The notes: generated by a model from the sequence alone, not told the origin. DNA of 64,000 nt from Arenimonas fontis (GCF_008386465.1 NZ_VUOD01000002.1:1-64000); one strand, 5' to 3'; positions 8,948 through 18,883 are shown, counted from the first letter of the stretch. Translations and numbers: made by a program.

Positions 8948-9973
8948 ATGATACCCGCCCCGCCCCTCGCTCCGCAGCTCACGACGTCCGAGGCCGGCGC
9001 CAGCGACTGGCGCCTGGCCTGGCGTCAGGCCGTACGTGAGCCGGCCGAACTGCTGCGCACTCTCGAACTGCCCGGTCTGGCCGCGCGGGTGTCGGCCGCC
9101 GCCGCCGGGCAGTTCCCGCTGCGGGTGCCGCGCGGTTTCGTGGCCCGGATGCGCAAGGGCGACCCGGACGACCCGCTGCTGCGCCAGGTGCTGCCCCTGG
9201 ACGAGGAAGACCGGCCGGTGCCGGGTTTCGTGCACGATGCCGTTGGCGACCTGGCGGCCGGCGGCGCCACCGGCGTACTGCACAAGTACCGGGGTCGCGC
9301 CCTCCTGGTGGCCACCGGCAGTTGCGCCATCCACTGCCGCTACTGCTTCCGCCGGCATTTCCCCTACGCCGACCAGACCGCCGCCGCCGGCCGCTGGCGC
9401 GAGGCCCTGGACTACCTGGCCGCGCATCCGGAGGTGGACGAAGTGCTGCTTTCCGGCGGCGACCCGCTGTCCCTGGCCACCGGCAAACTGGCCGAGTTCA
9501 CCCGCGGCCTGGCCGCCCTGCCCCATGTCCGACGCCTGCGCCTGCATACCCGCTTGCCGGTGGTGCTGCCCGAACGCGTCGACACGGAGCTGCTGGACTG
9601 GCTGGCCGGCCAGCCCCGGCAGGTGGTGGTGGTGATCCACGCCAACCACGCCAACGAACTGGATGCCGGCGTTGACCGCGCTCTGGCCGGACTGCGCGAG
9701 GCCGGAGCCACCCTGCTCAACCAGGCGGTGTTGCTGCGTGGGGTCAACGACAGCGTCGAAGCCCTGGCGGCCTTGTCCGAACGCCTGTTCCAGGCCGGAG
9801 TGCTGCCTTACTACCTGCACCAGCTGGACCGGGTGGCCGGCACCGCCCATTTCGAGGTGCCCGACGACGAGGCCCGGGCCCTGCATGCCGGCCTGGCGGC
9901 CCGTTTGCCCGGCTACCTCGTGCCGAGGCTGGTCCGGGAGGTCGCCGGCGCCCCGGCCAAAGTCCCGCTCTGA
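8948..9973 (+). CDS. epmB: EF-P beta-lysylation protein EpmB (lysine 2,3-aminomutase-like radical SAM enzyme)
   Basis: The 341-residue protein has the radical SAM cluster motif [13 protein letters not shown] near residue 120, the SGGDPL motif, and a conserved C-terminal lysine-containing PLP region (the AHF and [12 protein letters not shown] segment). It converts (S)-alpha-lysine to (R)-beta-lysine, which EpmA attaches to EF-P. The ATG at 8948 is preferred to an upstream in-frame ATG that lies inside the efp coding region. No epmA is in the window. It faces efp head to head. Confidence 0.95.
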   Translation: MIPAPPLAPQLTTSEAGASDWRLAWRQAVREPAELLRTLELPGLAARVSAAAAGQFPLRVPRGFVARMRKGDPDDPLLRQVLPLDEEDRPVPGFVHDAVGDLAAGGATGVLHKYRGRALLVATGSCAIHCRYCFRRHFPYADQTAAAGRWREALDYLAAHPEVDEVLLSGGDPLSLATGKLAEFTRGLAALPHVRRLRLHTRLPVVLPERVDTELLDWLAGQPRQVVVVIHANHANELDAGVDRALAGLREAGATLLNQAVLLRGVNDSVEALAALSERLFQAGVLPYYLHQLDRVAGTAHFEVPDDEARALHAGLAARLPGYLVPRLVREVAGAPAKVPL

Positions 9974-10055
9974 GGGACGCTGGCGCCGCCCCGACATTCT
10001 GGTATTGTCTCAATCCCCCCGCGCAAGCCCTTGATAGCAAAAGGAGTGCCCCTGG

Positions 10056-12131
10056 ATGCCGCAGCAGGACGCCGTGATCCGTCTGCTCCTGGTCGAGGAC
10101 CGTCTCGAAGACGCGGAGCAGCTCATCAGCCACCTGCGCAATGGCGGCATGGCCGTGCGCCCGCAGCGGCCGGAATCCGATGAGGAACTGGTGGAACTGC
10201 TCGCCAACCAGAGCATCGACCTGGTGCTGGCCTCGTTCGAGGCCAAGTACCTGCCCCTGGCCACCGTGGTGGAGCGGGTCACCGCCACCGGCAAGGACAT
10301 ACCGGTGCTGGCCTCGGTCACCACCCTGGACGACAAGACCGTGCTGGCCGCGCTGAAGGCCGGCACCCGCGACATCTGCCTGCGCAACCACGCCGAACAC
10401 GTGCAGGCGGTGGTGCGCAGCGAGTTCAACGCCCTGCTGGCCCGGCGCAGCCTGCGCCAGCTGGAAGCTTCCCTGCGCGAGACCGAACGCCGCTGCGACG
10501 CCCTGATCGCCTCGTCGCGCGACCCGATCGCCTACGTGCACGAGGGCATGCACATCCGCGCCAACGACGCCTACCTGGAGATGTTCGGCTTCGAGGACTT
10601 CGAAGAGATCGAAGGGCTGACCGTGCTGGACCTGGTGGCGCCGCAACATGCCGACCAGTTCCGGCAGCTGCTCAAGCGGCTGAGCAAGGGCGAGGCGCCG
10701 CCGCGCCAGCTCGAGCTGCAGGCACAGCGCGCCGACGGCAGCACCTTCGACGCGGTGATGGAGTTCACGCCAGCCACCTACGAGGGCGAACCCTGCCTGC
10801 AGATCGTGTTCCGGCAACAGACCGTGGACCCGAACCTGGCCAAGGAACTGGACACGCTGCGCCAGCGTGATGCCCTGACCGGCCTGTTCAACCGCCAGCA
10901 CTTCATGACCGAGCTCGAGGCCGCGGTCGCCCGCGCCGCCGAGGGCAAGGGCCAGCAGGCGCTACTGCTGATCGAACCCGACCATTACGAGAACCTGATC
11001 GGCGAAATCGGCCTGGCCGCCGCCGACGACCTGGTCAAGGGCTGTGCCGAGCGCCTGGCCTCGGCCCTGGACGAACAGACCCTGGCGGCGCGCATGGGCG
11101 ACCACAGCTTCGCCGTGCTCTGCCTGCAACACGACCACAAGCACAGCCAGGCCCAGGCCGAACGCATCCGCGACGCCTTCAACAGCCATATCCTCGAGCT
11201 GGGCGAGCGTTCGGTGAACCTGAGCGTCAGCATCGGCGGCGTCCAGATCGGCGAGAAGATCGCCTCGGTCTCGCAGGTGATGGGCAAGGCCGGACAATGC
11301 CTGAACTCCAGCGCCGGCATGGGCGGCAACCGCATCGAGATCTTCGATCCGGCCGCGCGCGACCGCGCCGAGGAGGAGCGCATCCAGGCCTGGGTGCAGC
11401 GGATCCGCGAAGCCCTCGCCACCGACCAGTTCGTCCTGCACTACCAGCCGATCATCAGCCTGGCGGGTGGCGAGGAAGAGAACTACGACGTCTACCTGCG
11501 CATGAAAGGGCCTGGCGGCGAAGTGATTCCGCCGATGACCTACCTGAGCATCGCCGAGGAACACGGCCTGCTGGACGACATCGACCGCTGGGTGATCGCC
11601 CATGCCGTGCAGGTGATCGCCGAACGCGGCAAGGCCGGCAAGACCACCAACCTGTTCGTCAAGATCACCCCGGCTTCGCTGGTCGAAGGCGGGCTGGAGA
11701 AGCATATCGCCGAGCAGCTCAAGGCCCATGGCGTGGCCGGGCAACGCCTGGTGCTGCAGATCCCCGAGTCCAAGGTATTCACCCACCTCAAGGCGCTGCA
11801 GTCCTTCCAGAAGTCGGTCTCGGCCCTGGGCTGCCGGGTGGCGCTGGAACAGTTCGGCACCGGCCTGAACTCGTTCCAGATGCTCAGCCACATAGATGCC
11901 GCCATCCTGAAAATCGACCGCAGTTTCATCACCGAGCTGGGCAAGAACGCCGAGATCCAGAAACAGGTGCGCGGCATCGTCGAGAAGGCTCACGCGGCCG
12001 GCAAGCTGGCGTTGGCCGAGTTCGTCTCCGACGCGGCCACCATGAGCGTACTGTTCGGCATGGGCGTGGACTTCGTCGAAGGAAACTTCCTCGCCCCCGC
12101 CGGCCCGCAGATGAACTACGACTTCGGCTGA
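10056..12131 (+). CDS. fimX: FimX-like c-di-GMP effector, degenerate REC-PAS-GGDEF-EAL protein
   Basis: The 691 residues match the length and architecture of Pseudomonas FimX: receiver-like domain (1-125), PAS (about 136-255), GGDEF (about 275-420) and EAL (about 435-690). Every catalytic signature is broken: Ser60 replaces the phospho-accepting Asp, GDHSF (348-352) stands where GGDEF should be, and DVY (478-480) stands for EAL. Such proteins bind c-di-GMP through the EAL domain instead of making or cutting it, and control type IV pilus assembly at the pole through PilZ and PilB. AGGAG lies upstream of the ATG. It has no operon partner. Confidence 0.9.
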   Translation: MPQQDAVIRLLLVEDRLEDAEQLISHLRNGGMAVRPQRPESDEELVELLANQSIDLVLASFEAKYLPLATVVERVTATGKDIPVLASVTTLDDKTVLAALKAGTRDICLRNHAEHVQAVVRSEFNALLARRSLRQLEASLRETERRCDALIASSRDPIAYVHEGMHIRANDAYLEMFGFEDFEEIEGLTVLDLVAPQHADQFRQLLKRLSKGEAPPRQLELQAQRADGSTFDAVMEFTPATYEGEPCLQIVFRQQTVDPNLAKELDTLRQRDALTGLFNRQHFMTELEAAVARAAEGKGQQALLLIEPDHYENLIGEIGLAAADDLVKGCAERLASALDEQTLAARMGDHSFAVLCLQHDHKHSQAQAERIRDAFNSHILELGERSVNLSVSIGGVQIGEKIASVSQVMGKAGQCLNSSAGMGGNRIEIFDPAARDRAEEERIQAWVQRIREALATDQFVLHYQPIISLAGGEEENYDVYLRMKGPGGEVIPPMTYLSIAEEHGLLDDIDRWVIAHAVQVIAERGKAGKTTNLFVKITPASLVEGGLEKHIAEQLKAHGVAGQRLVLQIPESKVFTHLKALQSFQKSVSALGCRVALEQFGTGLNSFQMLSHIDAAILKIDRSFITELGKNAEIQKQVRGIVEKAHAAGKLALAEFVSDAATMSVLFGMGVDFVEGNFLAPAGPQMNYDFG

Positions 12132-12168
12132 TTTTCGTCCGCGCAAACCCGCGCCGGGAGCCTCTCCG

Positions 12169-13050
12169 TCAGACTTCCGCGGACTCGCGCAGGGCCTGGA
12201 TGCGTTCGGCCAGGGGCGGGTGGCTCATGAACAGGCGGCGCAGGCCGCCGGCGACGCCACCGGAGATGCCGAAGGCACGCACCTCGTTGGGCAGGGTGCT
12301 CTGCCCGTAGTTCTGGGCCAGCCGCTGCAAGGCGGCGATCATCTTGTCGCGCCCGGCCAGACGGGCGCCGCCGGCATCGGCGCGGAACTCGCGCCAGCGG
12401 CTGAACCACATGGCGATCACCGAGGCGATCAGCCCGAACACCATCTCCAGCACGAACACGATCAGGTAATAGGCCAGGCCCGGGCCCTCGTTGCGACCGC
12501 CGCTTAGCCAGGCGTCCACGACCCGGCCGACCACCCGGGCCAGCAGGATCACGAAAGTGTTGAGCACGCCCTGGATCAGGGCCATGGTCACCATGTCGCC
12601 GTTGGCGACGTGGCTGACCTCGTGCGCCAGCACCGCCTCGGCCTCGTCCCGGTTCATCGCCCGCAGCAGGCCGGTGGACACCGCCACCAGGGAGTTGTTG
12701 CGGCTGGGGCCGGTGGCGAAGGCGTTGATCTCCGGAGCATCGTAGATGCCGACCTCGGGCATGGCGATACCGGCTGCCTCGGCCTGCCGGCGCACCGTCG
12801 CCAGCAGCCAGGCCTCGGCTTCGTTGCGCGGCTGGCCGATCACGTACATGCCCGTCATGCGCTTGGCCACCCACTTGGAGATGGCCAGGGAGAACAAGGC
12901 ACCGCCGAAGCCGAACAGGGCGGCGAACAGCAGCAGGGTGCCGTTGTCGCCCAGGTTCACGCCGGCCGCACTCAGCACGCTCAACACGATGCTGACCAGC
13001 GCCAGCACGGCGAGGTTGGTGGCAAGGAACAGGGCGATACGCTTGAACAT
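12169..13050 (-). CDS. htpX: Membrane-bound zinc protease HtpX
   Basis: The 293-residue protein has two N-terminal membrane helices (residues about 5-25 and 38-58), the zinc-protease motif HEVSH near residue 140, two further hydrophobic segments (about 160-215) and the downstream EFRAD glutamate ligand. HtpX is an M48 peptidase that clears misfolded inner-membrane proteins in heat and envelope stress. The ATG at 13050 has GGAG six bases upstream; a longer frame is not supported. It is divergent from gluQ and convergent with fimX. The sigma-E/MucD block at 60 kb serves the same quality-control task. Confidence 0.96.
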   Translation of the reverse strand: MFKRIALFLATNLAVLALVSIVLSVLSAAGVNLGDNGTLLLFAALFGFGGALFSLAISKWVAKRMTGMYVIGQPRNEAEAWLLATVRRQAEAAGIAMPEVGIYDAPEINAFATGPSRNNSLVAVSTGLLRAMNRDEAEAVLAHEVSHVANGDMVTMALIQGVLNTFVILLARVVGRVVDAWLSGGRNEGPGLAYYLIVFVLEMVFGLIASVIAMWFSRWREFRADAGGARLAGRDKMIAALQRLAQNYGQSTLPNEVRAFGISGGVAGGLRRLFMSHPPLAERIQALRESAEV

Positions 13051-13117
13051 GGTCTGCTCCATTCGGGTCACTATGCAGGCGATTCCGCCGCCGGGGCCTT
13101 CACTGTAGGCTTCCGGC

Positions 13118-14065
13118 GTGAATTTCAAGTCGCCGGATACCCAGGTCCGCCCGGTCGGGCGTTTCGCGCCCTCGCCCACGGGGCCGCTGCATTTCGGCTC
13201 GCTGGTGGCGGCCCTGGGCAGCTGGCTGATGGCGCGTTGGCGCGGCGGTGCGTGGAAGGTCCGGATCGAAGACCTCGATCCGCCCAGGGAAGTTCCCGGT
13301 GCCGCCGAGCGGCAGTTGGCGACGCTGCGCGCCTTCGGCCTGGAACCCGACGGCGAGGTCTGGCGGCAAAGCCGGCGTCACGAGGCCTACTCCGAGGCGC
13401 TGGCCCGCCTGCTCGCGGCTGGTGATGCCTTCGAGTGCCACTGCAGCCGGGCCGATCTGGCGTCCGCGGGCGGCATTCACCGCCGGTGCCTGCGCGGGCC
13501 GGTGCCGGGGCGGCGGCCAGCCGTGCGCCTGCGGGTGACCGAAGGCAGGCTCGGCTTCAATGACGGCCTGCAAGGCCGGTTCGAGCAGGACCTGGCGCGG
13601 GAAGTCGGCGACGTCGTGTTGCGCCGTGCCGACGGCTACTGGGCCTACCAGTTGGCGGTCGTCGTGGACGATGCCGCCCAGGGAGTCACGGAGGTGGTGC
13701 GCGGCGCCGACCTGCTCGACTCCACCCCCCGGCAGATCCTGCTGCAGCGCAAGTTGGGCCTGCCGACACCCGCCTATCTGCACCTGCCGCTGGTGCTCGA
13801 CGAGCGCGGGCGCAAGCTGGGCAAGTCGCTGGGAGCCCTGGCAGTGGATGCGGACGAGCCTTGGCCGGCGCTACGCGCCGCCTGGACCTTCCTCGGCCAG
13901 GATCCGGCCGCCCTGCCCCGTAGCGGCGACCCGGCGAAGGCCCTGGAGCGCGCCCTGCCATGGTTCCAGCCGGCGCGCCTGCCAAGCAGCAGTCGCCCCG
14001 TCAGCAGGATTGACGCGGCGAAAACGCGAAAGGGTCAGGAACCCGGACACGAACCGCTTGCATGA
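13118..14065 (+). CDS. gluQ: Glutamyl-Q tRNA(Asp) synthetase
   Basis: The 315-residue protein is a shortened glutamyl-tRNA synthetase without the anticodon-binding domain. It has [14 protein letters not shown] (HIGH-type motif), KLGKS (KMSKS-type motif) and a Cys-rich zinc site (CHC and a downstream HRRC). It loads glutamate onto the queuosine base of tRNA-Asp. The start is GTG; shorter starts would remove the HIGH motif. The last 20 or so residues after the conserved end are polar and unconserved-looking. In many bacteria gluQ follows dksA; here dksA is 12 kb away. Confidence 0.93.
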   Translation: MNFKSPDTQVRPVGRFAPSPTGPLHFGSLVAALGSWLMARWRGGAWKVRIEDLDPPREVPGAAERQLATLRAFGLEPDGEVWRQSRRHEAYSEALARLLAAGDAFECHCSRADLASAGGIHRRCLRGPVPGRRPAVRLRVTEGRLGFNDGLQGRFEQDLAREVGDVVLRRADGYWAYQLAVVVDDAAQGVTEVVRGADLLDSTPRQILLQRKLGLPTPAYLHLPLVLDERGRKLGKSLGALAVDADEPWPALRAAWTFLGQDPAALPRSGDPAKALERALPWFQPARLPSSSRPVSRIDAAKTRKGQEPGHEPLA

Positions 14066-14131
14066 CCCTCCAGCCTGGGCGATGCTCCGGTGCCCGTGCC
14101 GTCCGCCAACACGGGATCATCGGGGAGGAAA

Positions 14132-14503
14132 ATGGCGCAGGTCCGCATCATCAAGAAGTATCCGAACCGTCGGCTCTACGACACCGGGATCTCCAGCTAC
14201 ATCACGCTGGAGGACGTGCGCCAGCTGATCGTCGAGGGCGAGGAGGTATCGGTGCGCGACGCCCGCACCGGCTCCGACCTGACCCGGGTGGTGCTGATGC
14301 AGATCATCGCCGAGCAGGAACCACAGGAGCAGCCAGTGTTCACCAACGAACTGCTGACCCTGGCGATACGTTTCCACGGTGGCAGCCAGCAGGCCCTGCT
14401 GTGCGATTGTCTCGAGCGCAGCCTGCGGAACTTCCTGGAACAGCATCGGCAAGCGTCCGGCCCGGGCGAGCCCGGGGCCGTCGCGCCGTTCCGTCGCCGC
14501 TGA
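14132..14503 (+). CDS. phaR: Polyhydroxyalkanoate synthesis regulator PhaR-like protein
   Basis: The 123-residue protein has the PHB/PHA accumulation regulator DNA-binding domain at its N-terminus: KKYPNRRLYDT, then ISSYITLEDV. PhaR proteins bind DNA and polyhydroxyalkanoate granules and repress phasin genes. At 123 residues it is shorter than many homologues (about 180), keeping one copy of the accumulation domain. A GGGGAGGAA ribosome site precedes the ATG. No polymer synthase is in the window, so the target genes lie elsewhere; it may have another role in this genome. Confidence 0.88.
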   Translation: MAQVRIIKKYPNRRLYDTGISSYITLEDVRQLIVEGEEVSVRDARTGSDLTRVVLMQIIAEQEPQEQPVFTNELLTLAIRFHGGSQQALLCDCLERSLRNFLEQHRQASGPGEPGAVAPFRRR

Positions 14504-14646
14504 GCGTCCAGGGCCGGACGCCTCCCGCCCGCACCGCTTTGCCGGACCCGGCGCACCGATTCGAGAAACCGGGTCCGGCGCGACTGTACCGGCACGGACC
14601 CAGGCGCCCCCGCTCCGCCGCCGGCGTGTCGCCCGAGCGCAAGCCG
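14504..14646. other. Intergenic stretch after phaR, nothing recognised
   Basis: This spacer follows phaR and leads into the structured element at 14651. I see no open frame with coding character and no clear terminator with a T run. Confidence 0.5.
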
Positions 14647-14806
14647 CTAGGGCAACGCTGATCAAGTCAGCGTTGCCCGCGCGCCATGGATGGCGCGCCC
14701 GCTGACCAAGCACGCAAGTGCTTGATCCGCGGGAGCAAGTCCGGACATGTGCCGGACTTGCGATCACTGAACACGTCCAGGATGGACGTGTTCAGTGTTG
14801 CCCTAG
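14647..14806. mobile_element. MITE-like element of five hairpins with IS5-type ends (element 14651-14802)
   Basis: The 152-bp body is flanked on both sides by CTAG (14647-14650 and 14803-14806), a YTAR-type target duplication. Its ends read GGCAACGCTGATCAAG and, on the other strand, GGCAACACTGAACACG. These resemble the ends of the IS5-family element at 47791-48948 (GGAAACTCTGAACAAA and GGAAGGTCTGATCAAC). Inside are five inverted repeats in a row: 14650-14661/14667-14678, 14679-14685/14692-14698, 14707-14713/14718-14724, 14735-14744/14752-14761 and 14765-14778/14784-14797. It has no coding capacity. It sits between phaR and the convergent SUMF1 gene, whose TAG stop lies inside the right duplication, and may act as a transcription barrier. 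Confidence 0.75.
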
Positions 14807-16740
14807 ATCTCGCGCACCACCCGGAAGCCGACCCGCGGATTGGTACTGGCCGCCGGCGCCGCCTGCCGCGCCGCCGAGCGCGCCCGCTCCAGGGTGCTGG
14901 CCCAGGACGCGCCGCGCACCACCCGATCCTCGCAACCCGGGTTGACCCACGCGCTGCCGTCACCGGGCGCGCGCCGGTAACTGTCATGCCAGCAGTCCAG
15001 CACCCATTCCGACACATTGCCGATCAGGTCGTAGGTGCCGTAGGGCTCGGCCGGATAACTGCGCACCGGCGCCGGCCCCCAGTGGCCGTCCGAATAGCCG
15101 GTGATGGCGTTGGCCCAACGCCGGCCGATGCCCGACTGGTCGCCGTCGCCGGTCAGATTGCCGACCGTGCGCGCCGGCGCGCCCGTGCCCCAGGGCCAGG
15201 GGTCGGTGCTTCCGGCCCGCAAGGCATATTCGAACTCCGCCTCGGTGGGCAGCCGGTAGCGTTGCCCGGTCTGCGCCGACAGCCAGGCGGCGTAGGCCTC
15301 CGCATCCTCGAAGGAGACATGCACCACCGGCAGCTCCGGCGCAGCCGGCCGGCCAGTGTAGTCGTGCCGCCAGTCCACGCCCTCGCGTTCCGCCATCACG
15401 CCTCCGCGCTCGTCGTAGACCAGCGAACGGCCACGCCGGGTTGCCGTCGATCGGTAGCCGCTTGCCTCGACGAAGCGGCGGAACTCGGCCACTGTCACTT
15501 CGTTGCGGCCGATGGCGAAACCGCGCGCGAAGCGGATGGTGTGCGCTGGCGCCTCGGCGGGCTGGTGATGCGGCTCGTCCTGATTCGAGCCCATGCGGAA
15601 CCGGCCATGCGGCAGCACCACCATCTCCGGCCCCTCGCCACCACTGGCCAGTGGTTCCCGGAACACCTCGCCCGGCCGGAAACGACCGTAGTGCCTGGCC
15701 AGGGCGATGCGTTGCGACAAGCCCTCCAGACCCTGGGCCTGGACGCTGGCCCGCCCGGCCTCGGCAAGGCGGCGTTCGGCCAGGTCCAGATCGAGCGCGT
15801 CCACCGCCGCGTGCCCCTGCGCCAACAGTTGTTCGGCGCGCTGCTGGCGCAGTTCGACGATGCGCGCGGACAGGTCCTGCAAGACGGCCGAATCCGGCAG
15901 GATGCGCGCCGCCTCCGCCAGGTAGCGCTCCGACGCCGGGTAGTCGCCCGCCTGGGCGGCCTCCAGGGCCAGGTTCAGGCGGTCTGACTGCAGCCGGTTC
16001 AGGCCGTCCAAAGCCGGCAGGTATTCCGGAAACGCCGTCAGGGCCTGGCGGTAGGCCGCCACCGCGCCCGCCCCCTCCGGCCGGAGGATACGCCCTGCCT
16101 TGGCCCGGGCTTCGGCCAGGCGGACTGCCGCCTGGGCCCGACGGGCGGCCTCCAGGGCTTCCCGAAAACCAACCAGGGCCGGATCCTGCGGCGTCGCCCG
16201 GGCAAGCACCCGCTCCACGCCTTCGGCTTCCCGCAAGCGGCCGGCCAGCAGGGCAGCGCGGCCGCGCGCCTGCAGCAGGGCGGCGACCCTCTCCAGCCCT
16301 TGCCGGGCCGCCGGATGCTCTGGTTCGACCGCCAGTACGGCCAGGTAGATTTCCAAGGCGCCCGGCGACCGCTCGGATAAAGCCGTGTCGGGAAGCATCA
16401 CCGCCGGTTCCGGCTCTCCCGGAAGGCGACCGCCGGCCACCAGCATGCCCGCCTGTTCCAGGCTCTCCGCCTCGCGCAGGGCCGTGCGCAGGTCCCCGCG
16501 CGTCAGCGCCGGCAGCTGCGGCTGCCAGTCGGGCACGGGCGGCTGTTCGGCTTCCGGTTCGGGGACGACGTCCTGCTCGAGCCCGGCCGGGTCCACCGCC
16601 GGCAGGGGTTCGACCACCGCCGCCTCGCCGGCATCCCCGTTCGGGCTCGGCGCGTCGCCGCCTTCGCCGGAGCCGCCGCAGGCGGCCAGCGTCATGGCCA
16701 GCAGCAGCAAGGCCGGCAGGTTTCTCGGCAGTGCATTCAT
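14803..16740 (-). CDS. Lipoprotein with coil/TPR-like region and C-terminal SUMF1 (formylglycine-generating-like) domain
   Basis: The 645-residue protein begins with a lipoprotein signal peptide (LAMTLAAC, modified Cys21). The middle, about 60-400, is Ala/Arg/Leu-rich and helical, with repeat-like segments. Residues about 410-645 form an FGE-sulfatase/SUMF1 domain: GRFRMGS, NEVTVAEFRRF, HVSFEDAEAYAAWLS, RLPTEAEFEYA, GNVSEWVLDC and VRGASW. Such domains outside sulfatase maturation are common beside bacterial kinases and often have no known substrate. I chose the ATG at 16740, which starts the lipoprotein signal; an ATG ten codons upstream is possible. The stop TAG falls in a MITE target duplication. 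Confidence 0.85.
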   Translation of the reverse strand: MNALPRNLPALLLLAMTLAACGGSGEGGDAPSPNGDAGEAAVVEPLPAVDPAGLEQDVVPEPEAEQPPVPDWQPQLPALTRGDLRTALREAESLEQAGMLVAGGRLPGEPEPAVMLPDTALSERSPGALEIYLAVLAVEPEHPAARQGLERVAALLQARGRAALLAGRLREAEGVERVLARATPQDPALVGFREALEAARRAQAAVRLAEARAKAGRILRPEGAGAVAAYRQALTAFPEYLPALDGLNRLQSDRLNLALEAAQAGDYPASERYLAEAARILPDSAVLQDLSARIVELRQQRAEQLLAQGHAAVDALDLDLAERRLAEAGRASVQAQGLEGLSQRIALARHYGRFRPGEVFREPLASGGEGPEMVVLPHGRFRMGSNQDEPHHQPAEAPAHTIRFARGFAIGRNEVTVAEFRRFVEASGYRSTATRRGRSLVYDERGGVMAEREGVDWRHDYTGRPAAPELPVVHVSFEDAEAYAAWLSAQTGQRYRLPTEAEFEYALRAGSTDPWPWGTGAPARTVGNLTGDGDQSGIGRRWANAITGYSDGHWGPAPVRSYPAEPYGTYDLIGNVSEWVLDCWHDSYRRAPGDGSAWVNPGCEDRVVRGASWASTLERARSAARQAAPAASTNPRVGFRVVREI

Positions 16741-16830
16741 CGGCGGCGGCCGGGCCGACAGCCCGGACATGGACGGGGCGGCCCGAACTTAGGCTAAGGT
16801 GCCGCCTCCTGTAAACCGCGGTCTCACACC

Positions 16831-17922
16831 TTGAAGCACTGGATAGACACCCCCGAAGCGCTGTCGGCGCGGCTGCGCGGCTGGCGTGGCCAGGCCCGGG
16901 TCGGCCTGGACACCGAGTTCGTACGCGAGCGCAGCTACTACCCGCAGTTGGCCCTGGTCCAGCTGGCCATTCCGGGAGAAGTACTGCTGGCGGACCCTCT
17001 GGTTCCGGGCATGGCTGAAGCCCTGCGGCCGCTGCTGACCGATCCGGCGACCGTCAAGCTGATGCACAGCCCCAGCGAGGATCTGCAGGCCTTGCGGCGC
17101 GGCTGCGGCGTCCTGCCGGCGCCCCTGTTCGACACCCAGCTGGCAGCGGCGCTGTGCGGGCTGGGCGCCGGCCTGGGCTACCAGAAGCTGGTCGGGCAGG
17201 TCACCGGCCAGACCCTGGCCAAGGGCGAGACCCGTTCCGACTGGCTGCGCCGGCCGCTGAGCGAATCGCAGTTGCGCTATGCCGCCGAGGACGTGCTGCA
17301 TCTGCATGCCCTGCACGACTGGCTGGCCCCCCGCCTCGCCGGCAGCGGCCGGGACGCCTGGCTGGCCGCGGACATGGAGCGGGCCTTGCGCGCCGCCGCC
17401 GACGATGCCGAAGATCCCTGGCCGCACCTGGGCCTGCGCAGCGCCGCCGGCCTGGACTCGGCCGGCCAGGCTCGGCTGTGCCTGCTGTTGCGCTGGCGCG
17501 ATCGCGAGGCCAGACGCGCCGACCGTCCCAGGGGCTGGATTCTCGACAACGAACTGGCGGTGTCGCTGGCGCGGCGGCCGCCGCGCTCGCTAGCGGAATT
17601 CCATGCCACCCTCGACCGCCACCCGAGAGCGCCGCGGCGCGGTCGCACCGAGCTGTGGGCGCTGCTGGAGCGTGGACCGGATCCGGCCGAGTTCGCCGAC
17701 ATGCCCCTGCTCAGCGCAGAGCCGGTGGACAAGCAGGCCTTGAAAGCGCTGCAGTCGGCCGTGGCCGGCATCGCCGAACGCGAAGGCCTGCCGGAAGGCC
17801 TGCTGTGCGCGCGAAGGCATCTGGAAGCACTGCTGGACGGGCGCGGCTGGCCGGAGGCGCTGGACGGCTGGCGACGCGAACTGCTGGAACCGGTGCTGAA
17901 GCCGCTCTTGCCCGCGGGCTAG
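16831..17922 (+). CDS. rnd: Ribonuclease D
   Basis: The 363-residue protein has the DEDD exonuclease domain at residues 1-170: GLDTEFVRE (first Asp/Glu pair), [10 protein letters not shown], and YAAEDVLHL with the final Tyr and Asp. An HRDC nucleic-acid binding domain follows (about 205-285, [10 protein letters not shown]). RNase D trims the 3' ends of tRNAs and small RNAs; a tRNA-Ala gene starts 42 bases downstream. The start is TTG. It diverges from the SUMF1 lipoprotein across a 90-base region. Confidence 0.95.
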   Translation: MKHWIDTPEALSARLRGWRGQARVGLDTEFVRERSYYPQLALVQLAIPGEVLLADPLVPGMAEALRPLLTDPATVKLMHSPSEDLQALRRGCGVLPAPLFDTQLAAALCGLGAGLGYQKLVGQVTGQTLAKGETRSDWLRRPLSESQLRYAAEDVLHLHALHDWLAPRLAGSGRDAWLAADMERALRAAADDAEDPWPHLGLRSAAGLDSAGQARLCLLLRWRDREARRADRPRGWILDNELAVSLARRPPRSLAEFHATLDRHPRAPRRGRTELWALLERGPDPAEFADMPLLSAEPVDKQALKALQSAVAGIAEREGLPEGLLCARRHLEALLDGRGWPEALDGWRRELLEPVLKPLLPAG

Positions 17923-17938
17923 CCATGGCGGGCACCGC

Positions 17939-17947
17939 TGGTATAAT
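17939..17947 (+). promoter_or_regulatory. Extended -10 promoter of tRNA-Ala
   Basis: TGGTATAAT (perfect -10 box TATAAT at 17942-17947 with an upstream TG) lies 16 bases before the tRNA 5' end. No good -35 box is visible at the right distance, which an extended -10 can tolerate. Confidence 0.7.
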
Positions 17948-17963
17948 CGCCGCCACCTTCCGT

Positions 17964-18039
<76 letters not shown>

Positions 18040-18111
18040 CATCCCGAGGGCCGGCTCCGTTCCGGCCCTTATTCTTTTCCGGATTCTTTTCCGGCGCGCC
18101 TGGAGTCCGAC

Positions 18112-18675
18112 ATGCGCATGCCTCCGCTGCCATCACTCCTCTTGCCGGTACTGCCTGCCATCGGCCTGGCGGGCCCGGGCGACGGCCTGCGCTCGCCGGT
18201 CCCGCTGGCGCCGCGTGAATCGGTGGCGGAGGCGCTGACCTGCGGTGGGCCGGATCCGCTATACGCCATGCGCGTGCTGGCCGCGGAACCGGAGCTCTCT
18301 GCCGGCGACGGCGTGCAGGTACAAGCGGACGGGCTGGAGGGCCCGAGCGAACGCATCCAGGTCCGCTTCGATCCGCCTGCCTGGCTGGAGGTCGGCGGAC
18401 TGCGATTGCCGATCCACGAAGCAAGGCAGTCGTCCGAGCCCGCCTCGCCGGACTTCCGGGCCTTCGTCCACGCCGAGTTCCGGGGCGACCCGGCCACCGT
18501 GATCCGGGCCCTGGGCCTGGAGCCCGGCGACGGCCATCCGGGCGCCATCGCCGACTGGATCCGGGTCGCGGAACGCGAGGGCGAGGCCGGCGGCGGTCGC
18601 TGTCCGGACATGGTCGGCCTGACGGTGCTGGATGACGGCCGTTTCCTGCTCGGCTGCGGTTGGTGCCGGGACTGA
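18112..18675 (+). CDS. Hypothetical exported protein
   Basis: I do not recognise this 187-residue protein. It opens with a probable signal peptide (PLPSLLLPVLPAIGLAGPGDG), so it should be exported. The rest is acidic and rich in Pro and Gly, with two Cys pairs, one near residue 54 and one at the end (GCGWC). The start is chosen because GGAG lies 7 bases upstream; the frame continues upstream into the tRNA gene. It sits alone between two tRNA genes. Confidence 0.65.
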   Translation: MRMPPLPSLLLPVLPAIGLAGPGDGLRSPVPLAPRESVAEALTCGGPDPLYAMRVLAAEPELSAGDGVQVQADGLEGPSERIQVRFDPPAWLEVGGLRLPIHEARQSSEPASPDFRAFVHAEFRGDPATVIRALGLEPGDGHPGAIADWIRVAEREGEAGGGRCPDMVGLTVLDDGRFLLGCGWCRD

Positions 18676-18738
18676 GGTGCCAGCCCGGCGACTGGCCGGC
18701 CGCCGCCCCCCATGCGAGAATTCGCGCATTGCACCACC

Positions 18739-18815
18739 GGCCCCGTAGCTCAGCTGGATAGAGCATCCCCCTCCTAAGGGGAAGGTCACACGTTCGAATC
18801 GTGTCGGGGTCGCCA
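18739..18815 (+). tRNA. tRNA-Arg (anticodon CCT)
   Basis: The 77-base cloverleaf has acceptor strands GGCCCCG and CGGGGTC, D arm GCTC/GAGC, anticodon stem TCCCC/GGGGA around CTCCTAA, and T arm ACACG/CGTGT around TTCGAAT. The anticodon CCT reads AGG. Discriminator G and CCA are encoded. The codon is rare in a GC-rich genome. Confidence 0.96.
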
Positions 18816-18883
18816 CATTCCCGCGACCTGCCCGGGCCCCGGCCCGGCGTCGGTGTTCGCCCCGCAAGCTGCAAGGAGACCGC

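Noticed and set aside
14651-14802. A CRISPR array or tandem repeat
   Set aside because: The hairpins differ from one another in sequence and spacing; there are no identical repeats or spacers and no cas genes.
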